A stretch of 64,000 bases of DNA from Amia ocellicauda (GCF_036373705.1 NC_089869.1:11729676-11793675); one strand, 5' to 3'. Positions 1 through 13,272 are shown, numbered from the stretch's first letter. Notes: generated from the letters alone by a model not told the origin. Made by a program: numbers and translations.

Positions 1-884
1 GCTTTATCACATTTAGGAGCTTCATTTTCCAGTTGAAGCTGTGACTACTGTGGAAATACTTTCCAGGTCTTCTTAAGTGACCAGTATGTACCCTGAATAA
101 GCAAGTAAGTACCCTGAATAAGCATCCTATGCACACAGCAATATTGTTTCATTTATAAGATTGGAACTGTGTGTTTCTTATTCTTGTGTGAACTGAGCTC
201 CAAAATGCAAAAAAGCAGACAGGAAATACAAGATCCAAATACATAGCACAAATCAATGTCACAATTACCTCAGACCTCATTAAATTTAACACACAAGTTT
301 TGATTGGACAATATCAGAATTCACTAAGGACTGGGGCTTTTGCTGGGGACTCCACACATTTCTTGCTGTTCTGTCTTGTGCTTGCTGATATGAAAAGGCT
401 TTTTACTGAAACTCAACCTTCCCAATACTCATTTACCTGAAGACGCATCCTGACTGCTAGAAAAGTCTCCCTCTCTCCTCAATATTTGATGAGGGTGTCA
501 GTCATCCACAGTGCCGGCCCTGCCTCTCTCAGCTGGCAGACTGGCCCTCCTTTAGAGACCTCCTGAAGAGGCCAGCTGTTATAGACCGGCTGTCTGAGGG
601 GCAGAGAGAGGGAGACCCCCCACTGACCTGGGCCTCGGCAGGTACTAGAGTCTTCATATTTATATCCATATGTATATATACACACACACACACACAACAC
701 ATCCAGGTCAGCACAGTACTCACAGTAGAAACGGGGTCTTTCAGTTCCAGCTAAAGGACATGACAAGATTGAGGAGGAAAAGCAATTTCATCCATTTTGG
801 AGTTTTTCAGATTCAAATATAGACTTTTGTGGCAAGTATATCTGACAGCAAGCATATTAAGCATGAATTAAGAACAAGGGCAGT
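1..884. other. No recognisable gene; short (CA)n
   Basis: I see no gene or named repeat here apart from a short (TA)/(CA) microsatellite near 673-696. A minus-strand open frame of about 95 codons at 479-766 runs through the microsatellite, has no recognisable domain, and is treated as chance. Confidence 0.5.
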
Positions 885-1417
885 GATGTTCAGAGTGTAC
901 AATGCACTAGTTAGAGCTCATCTGGATACTGTGGACAGTTCTGGGCTCCACACTTCAAGAAAGATATCACTGCTCTAGAGGCAGTTCAGAGGAGAGCAAC
1001 CAGACTTATTCCAGGTCTGAAGGGAAAGTCCTACTGAGAGACTGAGGACCTGAACCTTTTCACCCTGGAACAGAGGAGACTACATGGGGACTTGATTCAA
1101 GTCTTCAAAAACATGAAAGGCATTGACCACATCAAACCAGAGGAGCTCTTCCAGATCAGCAGGGACACACACACCCGGGGACACAAATGGAAATTGGGTT
1201 TCAAGGCATTCGAGGCAGAAAACAAGAGACACTTCTTCACACAGAGAGGCGTCACAATCTGAACAAACTCCCCAGCGACGTGGTTGAAGCGACAATTTGG
1301 GAAGATTCAAAAATAGACTGGATAGGATGCTTGGATAACTTAGTTATTAATGGACACCAAACGAGCACGATGCAGTGAATGGCCTCCTCTCGATTGGACA
1401 CTTTCTTATGTTCTTAT
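885..1417 (+). mobile_element. CR1-like LINE, 3' fragment
   Basis: In plus-strand translation with several stops, this reads like the C-terminal tail of a CR1-clade reverse transcriptase: leucine- and arginine-rich segments in the order R(P/A)HL-like, [43 protein letters not shown] and NKLPSDVVEA. It ends in the CR1-type tail containing repeated TTCTTATG near 1404-1416. It is truncated at the 5' side and has lost its frame, so it is a dead fragment. A SINE with a CR1-derived 3' end is a less likely alternative. Confidence 0.7.
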
Positions 1418-1440
1418 TCTGCCTTTCGCCTTCGAACAGT

Positions 1441-3200
1441 TGTAATACACCCCTTTGGCTAGCAGGTGTAGCATTATGTTGGGTGTATTTGGATAAGAGC
1501 ATTTGGGCTCTGAGCTGAAGCACTGATCTAAAGAAGACCTCTCCCCCCCCAAAGTTATCAGATTTCCTTAGCTCATCAGCTTGAAACTGGTTTGCATCAA
1601 AGTGACAGTTTTGGGGAGGATGGCACCAAGAAGAGGCCAAATAGTTTGGAATTCTGCTATGAGATGTCTGGAGAAAGGGGCCTGTAGGTGATGATAACTC
1701 TTTGAAGTGGACGAGAGCCGAAATCCCGACATAGAGCTATGAACCCGGGCCAACCGGCATTTCCAAAAGATGGCATGGATTGACATTAGTCATAAATCAA
1801 GCCCCCCTCCAATAGGACACTGGGGGCTGAAACCGAAATCCAATCTCAAGAACTCAGGAACCAATCACCTATTGATCTGACAGACTATAAGGAACAGCGG
1901 ACAGTCTTTCTCTCTCACCTGAACCAGAAACTCGCTGCCACAGCTCAACCTGTAGCTCTGTTGCCAGAACCGGAACCAGAAACCAACCAAGTCTTTGCCG
2001 GCAACAGAAGAGTTAAACTGGGAGAAGGAGATTGAGCCGTACGAAGAATTCTTTTAAAGGACTTTATTAAATAAAGAACTTTACAGACTGCGCTGCCCGC
2101 CTGTGCCCACCTGATCAGTGGAGTTTTACAGCTGGACAATTGACTAAGTCGACTGTATACGAAAGTGTCAGTCATTTAAATAGCTATTTGAGTCTTAAGA
2201 AACTTGACCCTTGGAACAAACAGGGCCCTGCTTTCCTCAAAGACTACATCTTCAAGTAACTACGGTGGAACCCCTGCTTACAAAGAAGATTTTGTGCACA
2301 ACCTTGGAGCCTTCAAACCAGAGGAAAATCTGTTTGGAAACGACTCTACTTTCGCAAAACCCCAACTTCCAGGTGCATCGACTGAGTGGAAGTTCTTGGA
2401 CAAAGCCGAACCGGACTGCCTTTGTTCCAAACCACACGGACCTCGTGCCGTGTGCTGTTATCTGAGCCCGAAGCCAGAGAGGCCTCTCTGCGACGAAGTT
2501 CAGATAAGTTTAACAGTTTGGAGTTCATGATTCATGACATTTGAGAAATCAATTAGAAATGTTAATCTGTGATTCATAACTCTAGAATGTGTAATATCAT
2601 TTAGTTTTCTTAAATATAAATGTGTGTTGCATTAAACTGTTTTGTTGATAATTTTAGAAATAAAATCTGTCAACGCCGAGAAATATCTTCTCATTCCTGT
2701 TTAACTGTTTAGTCTGAAATTGACACAAGTTAATAGACATTAGATTATTGGTGGCCCTGCCTATCCTTAATCATTGAATAATAATCAGTTAAGGGAAATT
2801 GTGGTAACAAGTAATGATAGAATCTTTCTCGGCACCTAAACGTAAATGAGACCGATATATATATATATAACGAGAAGTTACCTGACATAAATACTAACCT
2901 GCGTAGTTATTTAATGTCTGACTAACAATACTAATGAGAGACTCACCTTCGTCTTACTAACCGGTATTGTAGTCAATGTGTTTATAACCTTTTTTGTTTA
3001 ACGATTTGTGTTATCATATGCAATCCCATGGTCTTTGATTTGGTCACGGAAGTGATTTGTCTTTGATTTGTTGATCTAGAGTTGAATTTTAATTAGTTTT
3101 TCCCTTTTGTATAATTAGTGTAGTGCTACATTTAGTCTTTGTTTTGAATACATTTGACAATTTATATCTTTGGAATTGGTGTCTGCGTCCAATTATTACA
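1441..3200 (+). mobile_element. Unclassified LTR-like block, possible solo LTR
   Basis: The block starts TGTAATACAC and ends AATTATTACA, giving a 7-bp inverted terminal match (TGTAATA / TATTACA) of the TG...CA form used by LTRs. It contains a TATA-like ACTATAAGG near 1886, an AATAAA near 2070 and another near 2658. No matching target-site duplication is visible (CAGT before, GAAA after), and no gag or pol coding sequence adjoins it. It could be an old solo LTR of an ERV, Gypsy or BEL type, or an unrelated repeat with chance ends. Minor open frames at 2204-2530 have no recognisable domain. Confidence 0.35.
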
Positions 3201-4550
3201 GAAATTGAGTTCTACAAGATTCCAGGATTCGTGATAAGGTGACACTATCAATTCACTTCTTTAATTGAAATTTATAAGTGTACCTTACGCTACACAGGGC
3301 TCTCTGTTGCATCTCCAGTTCATATCATTTTCATGTGTGTTGGTCTTTTCCTGGGCTACCCTGCTTCATAGCTCCCTGAGAGGTATCAAGCCGGTTGACA
3401 ATCAGCTTCTTCCTCCGTTGTGCAGAAGGTTGTATTTTGGGCAGCGCAGGGCATAATCTCATGTTCATTGGAAACCATTCTACACAAAATCAAACCCCAA
3501 CCATTACCTGTGTAACTGCTCAGCAGGGATAATTACACATTACCAACATTATAACTATTCATAAATATGCTGTACTACACTTTACATGAATAAGGCATTA
3601 ATTACCAAAATAAATCTAAATTTCATGTAAAATGTTACCCTTACCTGCAGTCTCTCAACTTCAGATTGCAAGGTTATAAGGTTACAAATAGTTGGAGGTC
3701 TACGCAGCCTGTTTGCTAGATTTAACCCAGAACTGTAACTCATTTTCTCCCCTCACCCCCTCATTCAAAGATTATTATATCCTCCACTGCCTCTGTCAAC
3801 CACAAACACGATGCATCTCCTCCCGTTATCCTCCGTGCAGATGTTTTTCAACTGCTGCGAGGCTAAGCTGGAGTCTGGCTTTTACAAAACAAAGGGAAAC
3901 CACTTCTGTGGGATGTGTGATCTCACAAATTGAGCTCAGCTGCCAATGTGAGTTACCGCCGTTAATAAAGACTAAGAAATACATTTCCTCACTCCAAGCG
4001 TTGACGTAGCAGCCGGTTCAGCGCTCTTGCCAGGCACATGTTGGCTCTGCACAGGGGTTTGAATGATCTTTGCCTGCAGTGCTGCCAACGCCGGCCCACA
4101 ACGCCCAACGCCGGTCCACAATCCCAGGGTAATGTCAATGCAAATCGGCCCTGCCGTGATCTGATTCCTTGTTGGTGTCCTTTTACCTCAATCCACCAAC
4201 TCTGGGTAAACAAACCTGTCCTCTTACTGCAGAAGTCATGAACGCCAAGAATCAAGCTTGTCTCTAATGCCTAGATTCTGGGACGGCACACTGGAGATAG
4301 TGGTGCAGTGTGGTGTGTGTGAAACCTGGGAAGCTCTCAGGGCTTTAGCTTCCCCTCTGCCTAGCTGATTTGCATTGTGCACTCGTGCCTCTGAAAAAAA
4401 GGGAATGCAGAGGAAGACCGCAGAAATCAATTAGTTCAAAACGGCAGCCTTATTTAAGTGTCCTAAAGATGCGACCTTCCATTACAGCCCCTTCAGTCTG
4501 GGGCAGCGCTGTTAATCAGATGGGTGTGTCTTGGAACAGACAGGGACAGA

Positions 4551-4553
<3 letters not shown>
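3201..4553. other. No recognisable gene
   Basis: I found no coding feature or named repeat. Short frames at 3692-4009 and 3989-4255 show no domain. Bases 4075-4096 (22 bp) are absent from the second copy; the deletion is flanked by the 3-bp direct repeat GCC. Confidence 0.4.

Positions 4554-4600
<47 letters not shown>
4554..4600 (+). repeat. (TG)n microsatellite
   Basis: A nearly pure TG dinucleotide run. The second copy is four bases longer (41456-41506), so it is a length-variable site between the two copies. Confidence 0.97.
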
Positions 4601-4602
<2 letters not shown>

Positions 4603-4952
4603 CTAGGCAGGAGGAGCACTGTCTGGGGAGCTGAAATCATTTATATGGGATGAAGCTATTAGCTAATGTAGTCTACTCAGCAGCCAGCGCTCCCTGGTCA
4701 TTGCTACACTCAGCGACTTTCTCTGCTTAGCCCTGTGAGTGAAGCTTCAGTCCCACTGACCAAGGGATCTGTCTTAGAGGAGGTTTTACTCCCCTATCGT
4801 TACTTACATTCATTTCCTTGTTTCTGACCACATCCATTGTGGTCGCTCACCTTTAAAGCACAGATCTGCAAACTAGGAAATACGTTTGTCTAAACTGAGG
4901 TCAGTTCCCAACAGCACAGTATTTTCTTCCCCTTGTACCTCAACATATTAGG

Positions 4953-6298
4953 TGTCACCACCTAGTGGGTAAATAGGGGCAACACACAGGACTACGCCAC
5001 CTCCTTTGATTTACGAGAGGGGAACTCGTACTACCCAATCTCTCTCCCCGGGGCAGGCTCGACAGGAGCCCAAGACAATCTCCAGACGCACAGGTAAAAG
5101 GAATAACAGTTTATTAAATGAAATTGCAGTCAGGGCACGAAGACTATCCTGGATACCGTGAGTTGTACAGAAGCAAATGTAAAAAATAATTATAAATAAA
5201 ACCTAGCTAAAACCGCCTTTAATCCCTGAGCACTTAAAACACTAAAAACCTTATCCAAAAATATAACAGAAAACTAGTAAAATATTATAAAACTACCATT
5301 TCAATACAACTATAACACAAACACACAAGGACACTAATAACTCTCTTCCCCTGTTTTTCACAGCTGCGATCAGTGCTCGACCCGCACAGGTAAGTGAGGT
5401 GGATCTCCCGTGCTTTCTCTTCCCAGGAGCCCAGCCAGCACCCCATTGGCCAAAAGGACACGCGCAAGCTGGAAAACACAAAGGATAGTTAATCTAGAAA
5501 ACTAGCTACAGCGCTTGTTTCAATCTGCCTCAGTGGGGCATCTTCAATTGACTCAGTGGCAGCAGAACCTCAGGCAGGATGAGAACTATCAATATTTAAT
5601 GTTGGTTTCTCGCTGCAAACTTTAGTGTCTAATCCACAATCATACATTTTCTTTCTCCAGGTGCAGTTCAGAGAATGCCAGGGGGAGGAGGTAAACAGGA
5701 GATCTAGGTCTGTTCGCTGTAATGCAGACAAAGTTCAAAATAAAGCCAGTTCCAAAAAGTGCAAATGCCTGTGGCTCTTAATTGCCGTATTTAAAGCCTC
5801 CAATTTTACCTAGTGCGTTCTCGCTTACTGCAACCCCACTGCATACACAATCAACAAAAACCCATAGACTTAGCTGCTCAAAGCCCATGCCGTCAATGCT
5901 CTGCTGCCAAGTCCTTTGCATATGTTGTCGCCCTGTAGGGGTTCAGGATCTCCGCTTGCACCGTTTATAATCCACCAAGAAAAGAAGAAGTGAAAAGTTT
6001 GTCTCCGCAATACGTTCCACGGTCCATGTCTCAAGCCCTGGCTTCCCCCCTCCTTGCTCGTCCGTACTACTTGTCCAATGGTTTGCGCCCTGAAGGACTT
6101 TTTCTCTCAGCTTAAATACTGAAACAAAGAGCCAGGGGTGCAGGTGAAGGTAATTAGGAGCGAACGCGCAGGTGAGTCCAGTTGAGAATGTGGGCTGGTG
6201 GCGTGCGCTTGGCAAGAAAGACAATACATCAATCTAAACCCAATAAACCAATTATACAAAAAGAAAGGTGATACAACAAAATAATGAAGCCCGTGACA
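4953..6298 (-). mobile_element. Solo LTR, family A/B, copy A
   Basis: A 1346-bp block bounded on the plus strand by TGTCAC and GTGACA, so on the minus strand it also starts TG and ends CA. It is flanked by TTAGG before and TTAGA after, a 5-bp near-match consistent with a target-site duplication. On the minus strand it has a TATA-like TATTTAAG (6111-6118 region) and, further on, an AATAAA (complement of 5110-5115). A second, more diverged member lies at 10839-11937 with the same ends, TATA-like box and AATAAA. No internal retroviral genes are present, which suggests LTR-LTR recombination. Superfamily is undetermined. Minus-strand frames at 5943-6224 and 5285-5481 lie inside it and are not host genes. 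Confidence 0.65.
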
Positions 6299-9200
6299 TT
6301 AGATGAAGGAAAACATTTACAAACTGAGATAAGAAACACATGCAAACACACTCAGAAACATTTGGGGGCAAAGAATGAAAGCCATTGAGACTCACAATTA
6401 CCTTAATGCATACGTTGTTTGTTCGGCTAAGAATTGTGCTGATCATTTGTTTCCAATGTGACCGACCCCAGTCCCTGTACAAGGCTGGTAGGTCAGACCC
6501 TGTGACAGAGACACTGCTCCCACAATCCCCCTCAGCCAGTGAACCCCCGAGTTATAAACAGGAGAGGGATGTACGTAGACCTTGTCACACTGGAGATCTG
6601 TCTTTAAAGCAGGAAGCTTTGAGATACAATCTTCAGCATAGCAAGGAAGCAGAAATCTTATCTCTATATTTTATGAGATAGGATAGATACTCTTTAAGGA
6701 CTGGGCACAGGGGATAAGAGGCCAAACTCCGATTCCCTATCACTTGTGTAAGGCCGACCAGGAAGTGCCGTTCATGGGGTGAGTAAAAGGGAAGAGAGAG
6801 AGAAGGGGTAGTCTGTGTAACCTTACAGACATGGCCCGCCCCATGACCTACAACCCCTATTCTAACTGACAGCCCTATTGAGAAGACCACCATCTCTTTG
6901 TGTAGTATTGAATTGTGATCAGGTTCTCCCTCAGTCCCACATCCAATCCACCGGTAATCCCACAAGACCCTTCCATGTTGAAATGAACTCCTCAGATATT
7001 GAATTTTAACTATAGCAATAGAAATATCAGCACTGCGAGATGAGCAGAGACCATGTCAACAGGCAGAGGTGTGTTGGAGAGAGCTACATTTTATGCTTTG
7101 TTGCATTATGTAGCTGTATCTTCTCTCAGGGAATTAAGGCACAGCATGAAGCATATGACCATATCTGATTCCAGACAATGTACTATAATAGCTAAATATG
7201 GACATAAAATCTACAAAACCGGTAAAAAGACACACAAACAATTAAAGTCAAAATATTTGGATTTGCAGGTCTATTCTTGGCATCTGTAAACTTAAAATGC
7301 TTAAAAATAGGATCTTCTCTTTTCCCTTAGAATTAGTCAGAATTCAAGTTTCAAGAGTCTCTCGGCCTCCTCCTGTACATCGTTTGGTTGTCAAATAACA
7401 CCATTTTAAAAATCGTTTTTATAGCCACAGTGGTTTAAACGTTTCGTATGACAGGCCTAATGAGAACAGACCCCCTACAATCATGTCTGCTGTACACCAC
7501 ACTGTTTCTCTCCACAGCAGTTCAATGCCCTGGATTGCTACCCAACCCTCCTCTAAACTGGGGAAAAACTAGAAACTGCCATTAGGTACTGAGCATCAGA
7601 CCTCACTATGGGTGTCTTATAACAACAGCCCACAAGGGGGCAGGAGTTCATTTTAAATTAGAAAGTGGACAAATCCCAAACTGCAGTGAAGAACCCTTAC
7701 TGGGAAAAGATATACACCGATAATTATTACACTATTTAAAGTAATGTAGCAGGAAGAATATGGAGAAAATGAATGTGTCAATCACTGACTTGAGTAGTGA
7801 CATCTGAGAGTTTCGTTTTTGATGAAATGAAAGAGAAGACAAACACAAATGCTTTAGCCTGGCAGAAGAAAGTTGATCCACTGTATACAGTGCACAGCAA
7901 CCTATATGGTTTCTGTTTCTTCATGTTATAGCAGTAAGATAAGTCTCAAACCAATTTTGAACGTTACCAGAGAGAGCAATACAATGATTGAGTCGATTTA
8001 GGGTTTGCTATGGCCCTGCCTGCAGCCTGAGTGACATTTTTCTTAGATGTCATGTTCATGAAGGAAATTGTTTATCTGTATGAATGCTGCTTTTTCCAAA
8101 CATCTTTAAAGACTGTTGCTAGAATGGGATCCATAGGGCAGGGGGCATTTTTCAGATATAATGTTAAGGAGCTTGGATTCATGTATCCTTTTAAAAGTAC
8201 GTATAGTAGGCCTATTTAACACAGAAAGCATGGAGTGCTCTAATGCTGTACCGGTGGAATTAGTAAGGCTTGATCTAATGTTAATGATTTTGTTAATCAA
8301 AAACAGTGTAAACTCTTCACACTTTGATGAGGATTCCTGAATCAGTCGATCGGTGGACAATGAGGGGTTGACAATCTATCAATAGATACAAATAATATTC
8401 TATGATTGTTTTCACCATCATTTATTATCTTTGAGAAATGTGCTTGTCTTCCACAACGTCAAACCTCTGTTATTTACATCTACACCATTGGTTAGGCTCT
8501 CACGATGCAGTTCATTTACTTCTCCAAATTCGTTCAGGTTTTTAACCGTCCCTTTTCAGTTGGCAAGTGTGCTCGCTTTTCCAAGGTTTTGCCCTGGTCA
8601 GAGATATCCTTTACACTTTCTCTGGTGCAGCTAAATCAAAATCTGGTGTCAGATTACCATTCCACTAATTTGCCATGTGATGCACTGTAAAAGTGTCAAT
8701 TGAGATGTGTTGATTCTTAATAAAAAGATTGGAGAAAACAACTAGAGCTGATTCAGTGTTAAAATAATGCTTCCTAATGAATCACTCTACTATATAAGAA
8801 ATGTCCAAGCCCCATGAAATGTTCAGGTCTAAGGTATGTCCAGAATTGTGAGTTGGATCTGTAACATGGTGGGTAAAATGAAAAGGATCTAGAAGCTCCA
8901 TACATTCAGTAGCATTGTGGTCTATTATGGACATAAACATTTAAATCACCGGTCATAAGAATGAGTGCATGGGTGAGTGTAGAAACAAGCTGAAGGAAAA
9001 CATTTGAAAGAATATTTTTGACAAGGATCAATTTTATATCACATGCTTTACTGAAGGCTACACGGATTATTCCTGAGCACTAAAATACCTTAATAGCAGG
9101 TGAAGCGGTTTTGTCAGACTCTGCCATGATGGAGGCAGTGCTGTTCTCTTGTCTTGTTATTCGGTGGTCTCTCCTTGGTTAATCAATAAGGCATTCATTG

Positions 9201-9697
9201 CAATTCATTTCCAGAGCTGTGAATTTCGATACTTTTCGATACCCATTGTGATGTCACAGGGTCAAACTCTTACCAAATGCATGAGACTTGACAGGTGTGG
9301 AGAGATTTGAACACATTACTGAAGGTCACATGAGTTAAAAGAAATGTATTTAGCTGACACTTGACGTGAGATGCTGAAGACTAACCTGTTGTGCAGGTGG
9401 GAGTCCAGATTTCACCGACATCTCAGACATCTCAGCTGAGAGTTTCGTTTTTTCTGAAATTAACTATAGAACTGTAACTCTATTGTTGGGCAGGCATTGT
9501 GCAATTGCATTATGTCTCTTTTGTATCTGTACTTAATTTAGAACAATTTGCACATTATATTTTTCACTTTGACATTATGGACATTTTCTGTGTTGATCAG
9601 TGGCCAGAACTCCTGATTAAATCCATTCTGATTTCATGTTTTCACAATGAAAAACACAAAAGTCCAAGAGGACTGAATACTTTTGAGAACCACCGTA
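6299..9697. other. Gene-free stretch
   Basis: No host gene, RNA gene or classifiable repeat was recognised in this 3.4 kb. Open frames are short, overlap on both strands and lack domains. Three small indels separate it from the second copy: 8 bp near 8318, 9 bp near 8524 and 104 bp at 9446-9549. In each case the second copy is the shorter one. Confidence 0.45.
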
Positions 9698-10206
9698 ATA
9701 GTCCTTAGCAGTACTGTCAGATATTTTGAATGATATAACAATCTGTTCAGACAATGAAGAGATACTCTTAACTGTGTGAAACAGTTACAACCAGCCCTTC
9801 TTTCCAGTGCAAACAATTTGAACAAGATTTTCTAACTTGTATCGCACCAACCTGAGGGAATATATGAGTTGATGCATTAATAGTATCAATATTAACATAA
9901 TGAAATTATTGTATGTGTTCCATAAACCAAGAAAAGTAATAATTTCAAATGTTGTGACATTTTCTGTTATTGTGGTAAAATGCAAAGCCTTCTCAGGAAT
10001 CTCTTTCTGTGATTTTTTTTTTTGATCAGGACATTCATTATATCTAAAGACTTTGAGAGATTCATAATTTGCAGGATCAGGAAGATGGATAGATGTGTTC
10101 TCTCTAAAGTTAGATGTTTAAAAAAATATTTTCCAATTTTGAAGATTTTATTAAAACAATCTTCAAATAAAATGTGGTTTGAGGGAAAAGTATTTTTCAT
10201 CTGCAA
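9698..10206 (-). pseudogene. FAM111-like protease remnant (N-terminal part)
   Basis: This minus-strand segment aligns with the start and first third of the intact protease at 16597-17544. Shared blocks include an (L/I)PQVG.I.V segment, C(S)NC.HWK.GLV.T, and the catalytic-His motif FHTV. It stops near the residue equivalent to protease position 167, before the catalytic Asp and Ser, so it cannot encode a working enzyme. The frame is further broken: relative to the second copy (46481-46993), this copy lacks 2 nt beside the FHTV codons and 1 nt upstream. It is the older paralogue produced by the internal duplication of this locus. Confidence 0.7.
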
Positions 10207-10838
10207 CGAAAGAGAAAGGAAAGTGACATGAGTTTGGTTCTGTCAATGTACGTTTTCCAGAACTGTTACAGGTAGGCCTAACTACAAATGAATAGCAACG
10301 TTTGTTAAAAGGTATGTTCCTGCTGAGATTCCCAATACAGTCACACAGTAGTGGTCAAACGTTTCAATAACCTCCTTCATTTCGTGACGCTCTCTGACCA
10401 GTGTTTAACTTAGGCCGATATGGAGCCTGTGTCACCAGTGTGACTAGAGGTGACTCCCTGGCCAGTGCAAGGGCAGGAAAGGAAAAAGAATAAGGTATGA
10501 ACGTATGTATCAATGAAATATGTCCAGGTTTGGAGTTGCTGCTGCGGAGAATCTTAAATCACCACCTGAGCCCATGACTAATATGTGGTTAGGAAATTAA
10601 TGAGTCACTTGTGTGTGTTGGGGATGGTGCAGTTAGTTTGCAGGATCTGATTTAGGGGAATTATAGATTTGGTGGTTGAAGGTTAATCCTGTGCGGGAAC
10701 AGGGGGGCACTGTGAGTCGAGGAGCCAGTCATGGGGGGCAAAGAGATAAATTGGGGTGCCTGAGTTAGCGCCAGGGAGAAACCGTTTTAAGAGGGAGCGA
10801 GAACAGTGCTGCGCCTTATATATATAAAGTCAGAGAAA

Positions 10839-11937
10839 TGCCACACCCTAGTGGGTGCTTAGGGGCCACTACGCTCCACGTCCACGCCACCTCCTTTGTT
10901 ACATGAGGGAGGAGCTCGTCTACCCACACCAATTCTCTCCCCAGGCAGGCTTTGCAGTTCCCCAAGACACTCCCACACAGGAATATCAAGGTTTATTAAA
11001 TGGAATTCCATGCAGGGCACGAAGCCCGTCCTGGATGTCACAAGTCGTAAAGAATATGACATTACAATTCTATAGAAAACCTAGCTGTAACCGCCTTTAA
11101 ACCTAGGGCGTATAAAACACCAAGAACCATACCCAAACATTACTATAAAAAAAAAAAAAAACCTAAAAAGGAAACTAGTAAATAAAACCATTTCCATACA
11201 ACAATACAAACAGACTAAGGCTCTAGTAAAACTTCTTCCTCTTCCTTCAACAGACACGAGGGACCTCGAGCCACACAGGGGAGTGGCGTTAACCTCTCCT
11301 CCTCTTCCCAGCAGCCTGACAGCGCCCCGCCGGCTAATCTGACACTGGCAGGCTAGAAACAAAAGATGATTAAAAGAGAACTTGCAAAGCCCTCTTATGC
11401 ACAGTCAACAAAAACCCATGGACTTAGCAGCTCGAAGCTCACACCATCAATGCTCTGGTGCAAAGGCCTTGGTGTAGATCATCACCGTCTCGGGGTTATG
11501 GATCTCTGTTTGCACTATTTACAATCCACCAAGAAATAAAGAGTTCATCTGTGGCCACGGCCACGGTTCCCCCTCTGGATTTCTCCTGCCTCATTTCTGC
11601 TCCTAACCACCTCACAATGTCCTCAATCTGTTTTTCTCTCTGCTGATTGATCTCGCTCAGCTTAAATACTGAGATAGAGAGCCGGGGTGCAGGTGATGGT
11701 CATTAGGAAAGAGCGTGCAGGTTAGTCCAGGCGAGAATGTAGGTTGGAAACATGTAATACAGAAAACCAATAAACCAATTATACAAAAAAAGGGATAAAA
11801 CAAATTAGAGAAGCAAGGAAACAAACTTCATCAGTGAAAAGAACAAAAATAAGTGCACACAACAATATAATTGAGTAAAATAAATACAATAATAAACCAA
11901 TTAGTGATCAATTGCCTGTCATGCACCGCCCGTGACA
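10839..11937 (-). mobile_element. Solo LTR, family A/B, copy B, with 4-bp target duplication
   Basis: A 1099-bp block starting TGCCAC and ending GTGACA on the plus strand, homologous to copy A along its length. It is flanked on both sides by GAAA. The paralogous site at about 20521-20545 is uninterrupted and carries a single GAAA, so the empty site confirms insertion with a 4-bp duplication. The minus strand carries the same TATA-like TATTTAAG (about 11666-11673) and AATAAA (complement of 10992-10997). No internal genes are present. Minus-strand frames at 10859-11362 fall inside it. Confidence 0.8.
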
Positions 11938-13252
11938 GAAATACATCTGTTGCAGGAACACCGACTCCCTCTTATTACTTGTTGTGTTTGTCAGTGGTGA
12001 ATCCAGTAGTGAAAAGCCTGAAAAGCTACAGTAGATTTAGGCTGGTTGTAGTTAGTTTGTTTATTTATCAATTCATTTATATTACTTACTTCCTAGCAGA
12101 TGCCCTTACACACTATTTGTTTGAAAACCTAATTATGGTCACTTACTAATGAACGTTGTACAGCTTTCAAAACGGTCTATAGGTTTTAAAAATCACATTC
12201 TACTCAGACCCCTTTTGAAAACCAGTCTGGTAATGTGAGATCAAATCTAGCAATTCAAACCTATTTGAAACCTCTATTGCAGAGCCAGGTCACTATGTCA
12301 CTGGGGAAGAAGGCAGAACTTTGAGATCATTATAGAGAGATGTGACATCCCATTACAGACTGTACAGTCTTGACTTCTGACTCTCCTTGAATGAAGAAAT
12401 AAGCCCATGAAGCTAATAAAGAAGGACTGAAAACAGTGCTAATGTTGATTGCCTTTTGTCTATATATTTTTTTTTTAAATGTCCCACAGCATAATGAATC
12501 ACATCCCCCGACAGCTGACAGCACCTTTAAGCTTACAGATGGCCTGTATCATTACATCAGCTAAAAAAGATGGGGAGCTGTGGTTACTTTGGCACCCAAT
12601 AGGAGGTAATGCCAACAATGTCAACTAGAATATGTGATCATAACCATAGTATCACTTACATTGAAATCTATTCACAAAAGATTAACCAAACATTCAATGC
12701 CATAGTGAGGAAAAATGTCAATCAGGGCAAGAGTGTCTATGTGTCGGATTTAGGGGCAAATGGACTGTCTGCTGAAGATTCTGTTAACCCCTGGCTTTAT
12801 CTGAATCCAGGCCTGATATTGGGGTGGTTACATGTGCCCCTGGACCCCTGAAAACATGCCCTTGTAGCCTGCAATCTTAATGTTAAATGCATTTATTATG
12901 GCTATATACCATGGGGGGCAAGAGGTGAAGGGCCAGTGAAGTTGATGTAAGTGGGTGGGTCAGTGCTAGCTGCTGTAGCACAACATCTTCTCTTGTGTAT
13001 TGCATGAGTGACTGACAGAGGTGGATTCAAGTGCATGCTCAACCAAAGGAAGAGCAAATAAGGCAGAAGTACAAAGGGGAGATCCATGAGGTGCAGTGAA
13101 TAACCGGACAGAGGTAGATCAATTGGGCAGACCAGCAAAACAAAGAGATCCAAAGAGGAGGTTGTAAGGAGACAGCAAGACATTAAGAACACTAATAGAC
13201 AGGTGACAAACACAGACTGCTCATTAGTGGCTCTGTAAAGAAGACAGGACTT
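11938..13252. other. Non-coding paralogous flank
   Basis: I see no gene. The minus-strand frame 12902-13324 (140 codons, cysteine- and leucine-rich) looks long, but its paralogue at 21188-21645 is frameshifted, so there is no sign of coding constraint. Confidence 0.5.
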
Positions 13253-13272
13253 GAGAGAGAGAGAGAGAGAGA
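13253..13272 (+). repeat. (GA)n microsatellite
   Basis: Pure GA run. It is six bases longer in the second copy (around 50036-50061). Confidence 0.9.

Noticed and set aside
479..766. 95-codon minus-strand frame repeated at 37396-37683
   Set aside because: It runs through a CA/TA microsatellite and its repetition only reflects the segmental duplication.
1441..3200. Complete endogenous retrovirus
   Set aside because: No gag, pol or env coding similarity and no second LTR are seen; only an LTR-like block can be supported.
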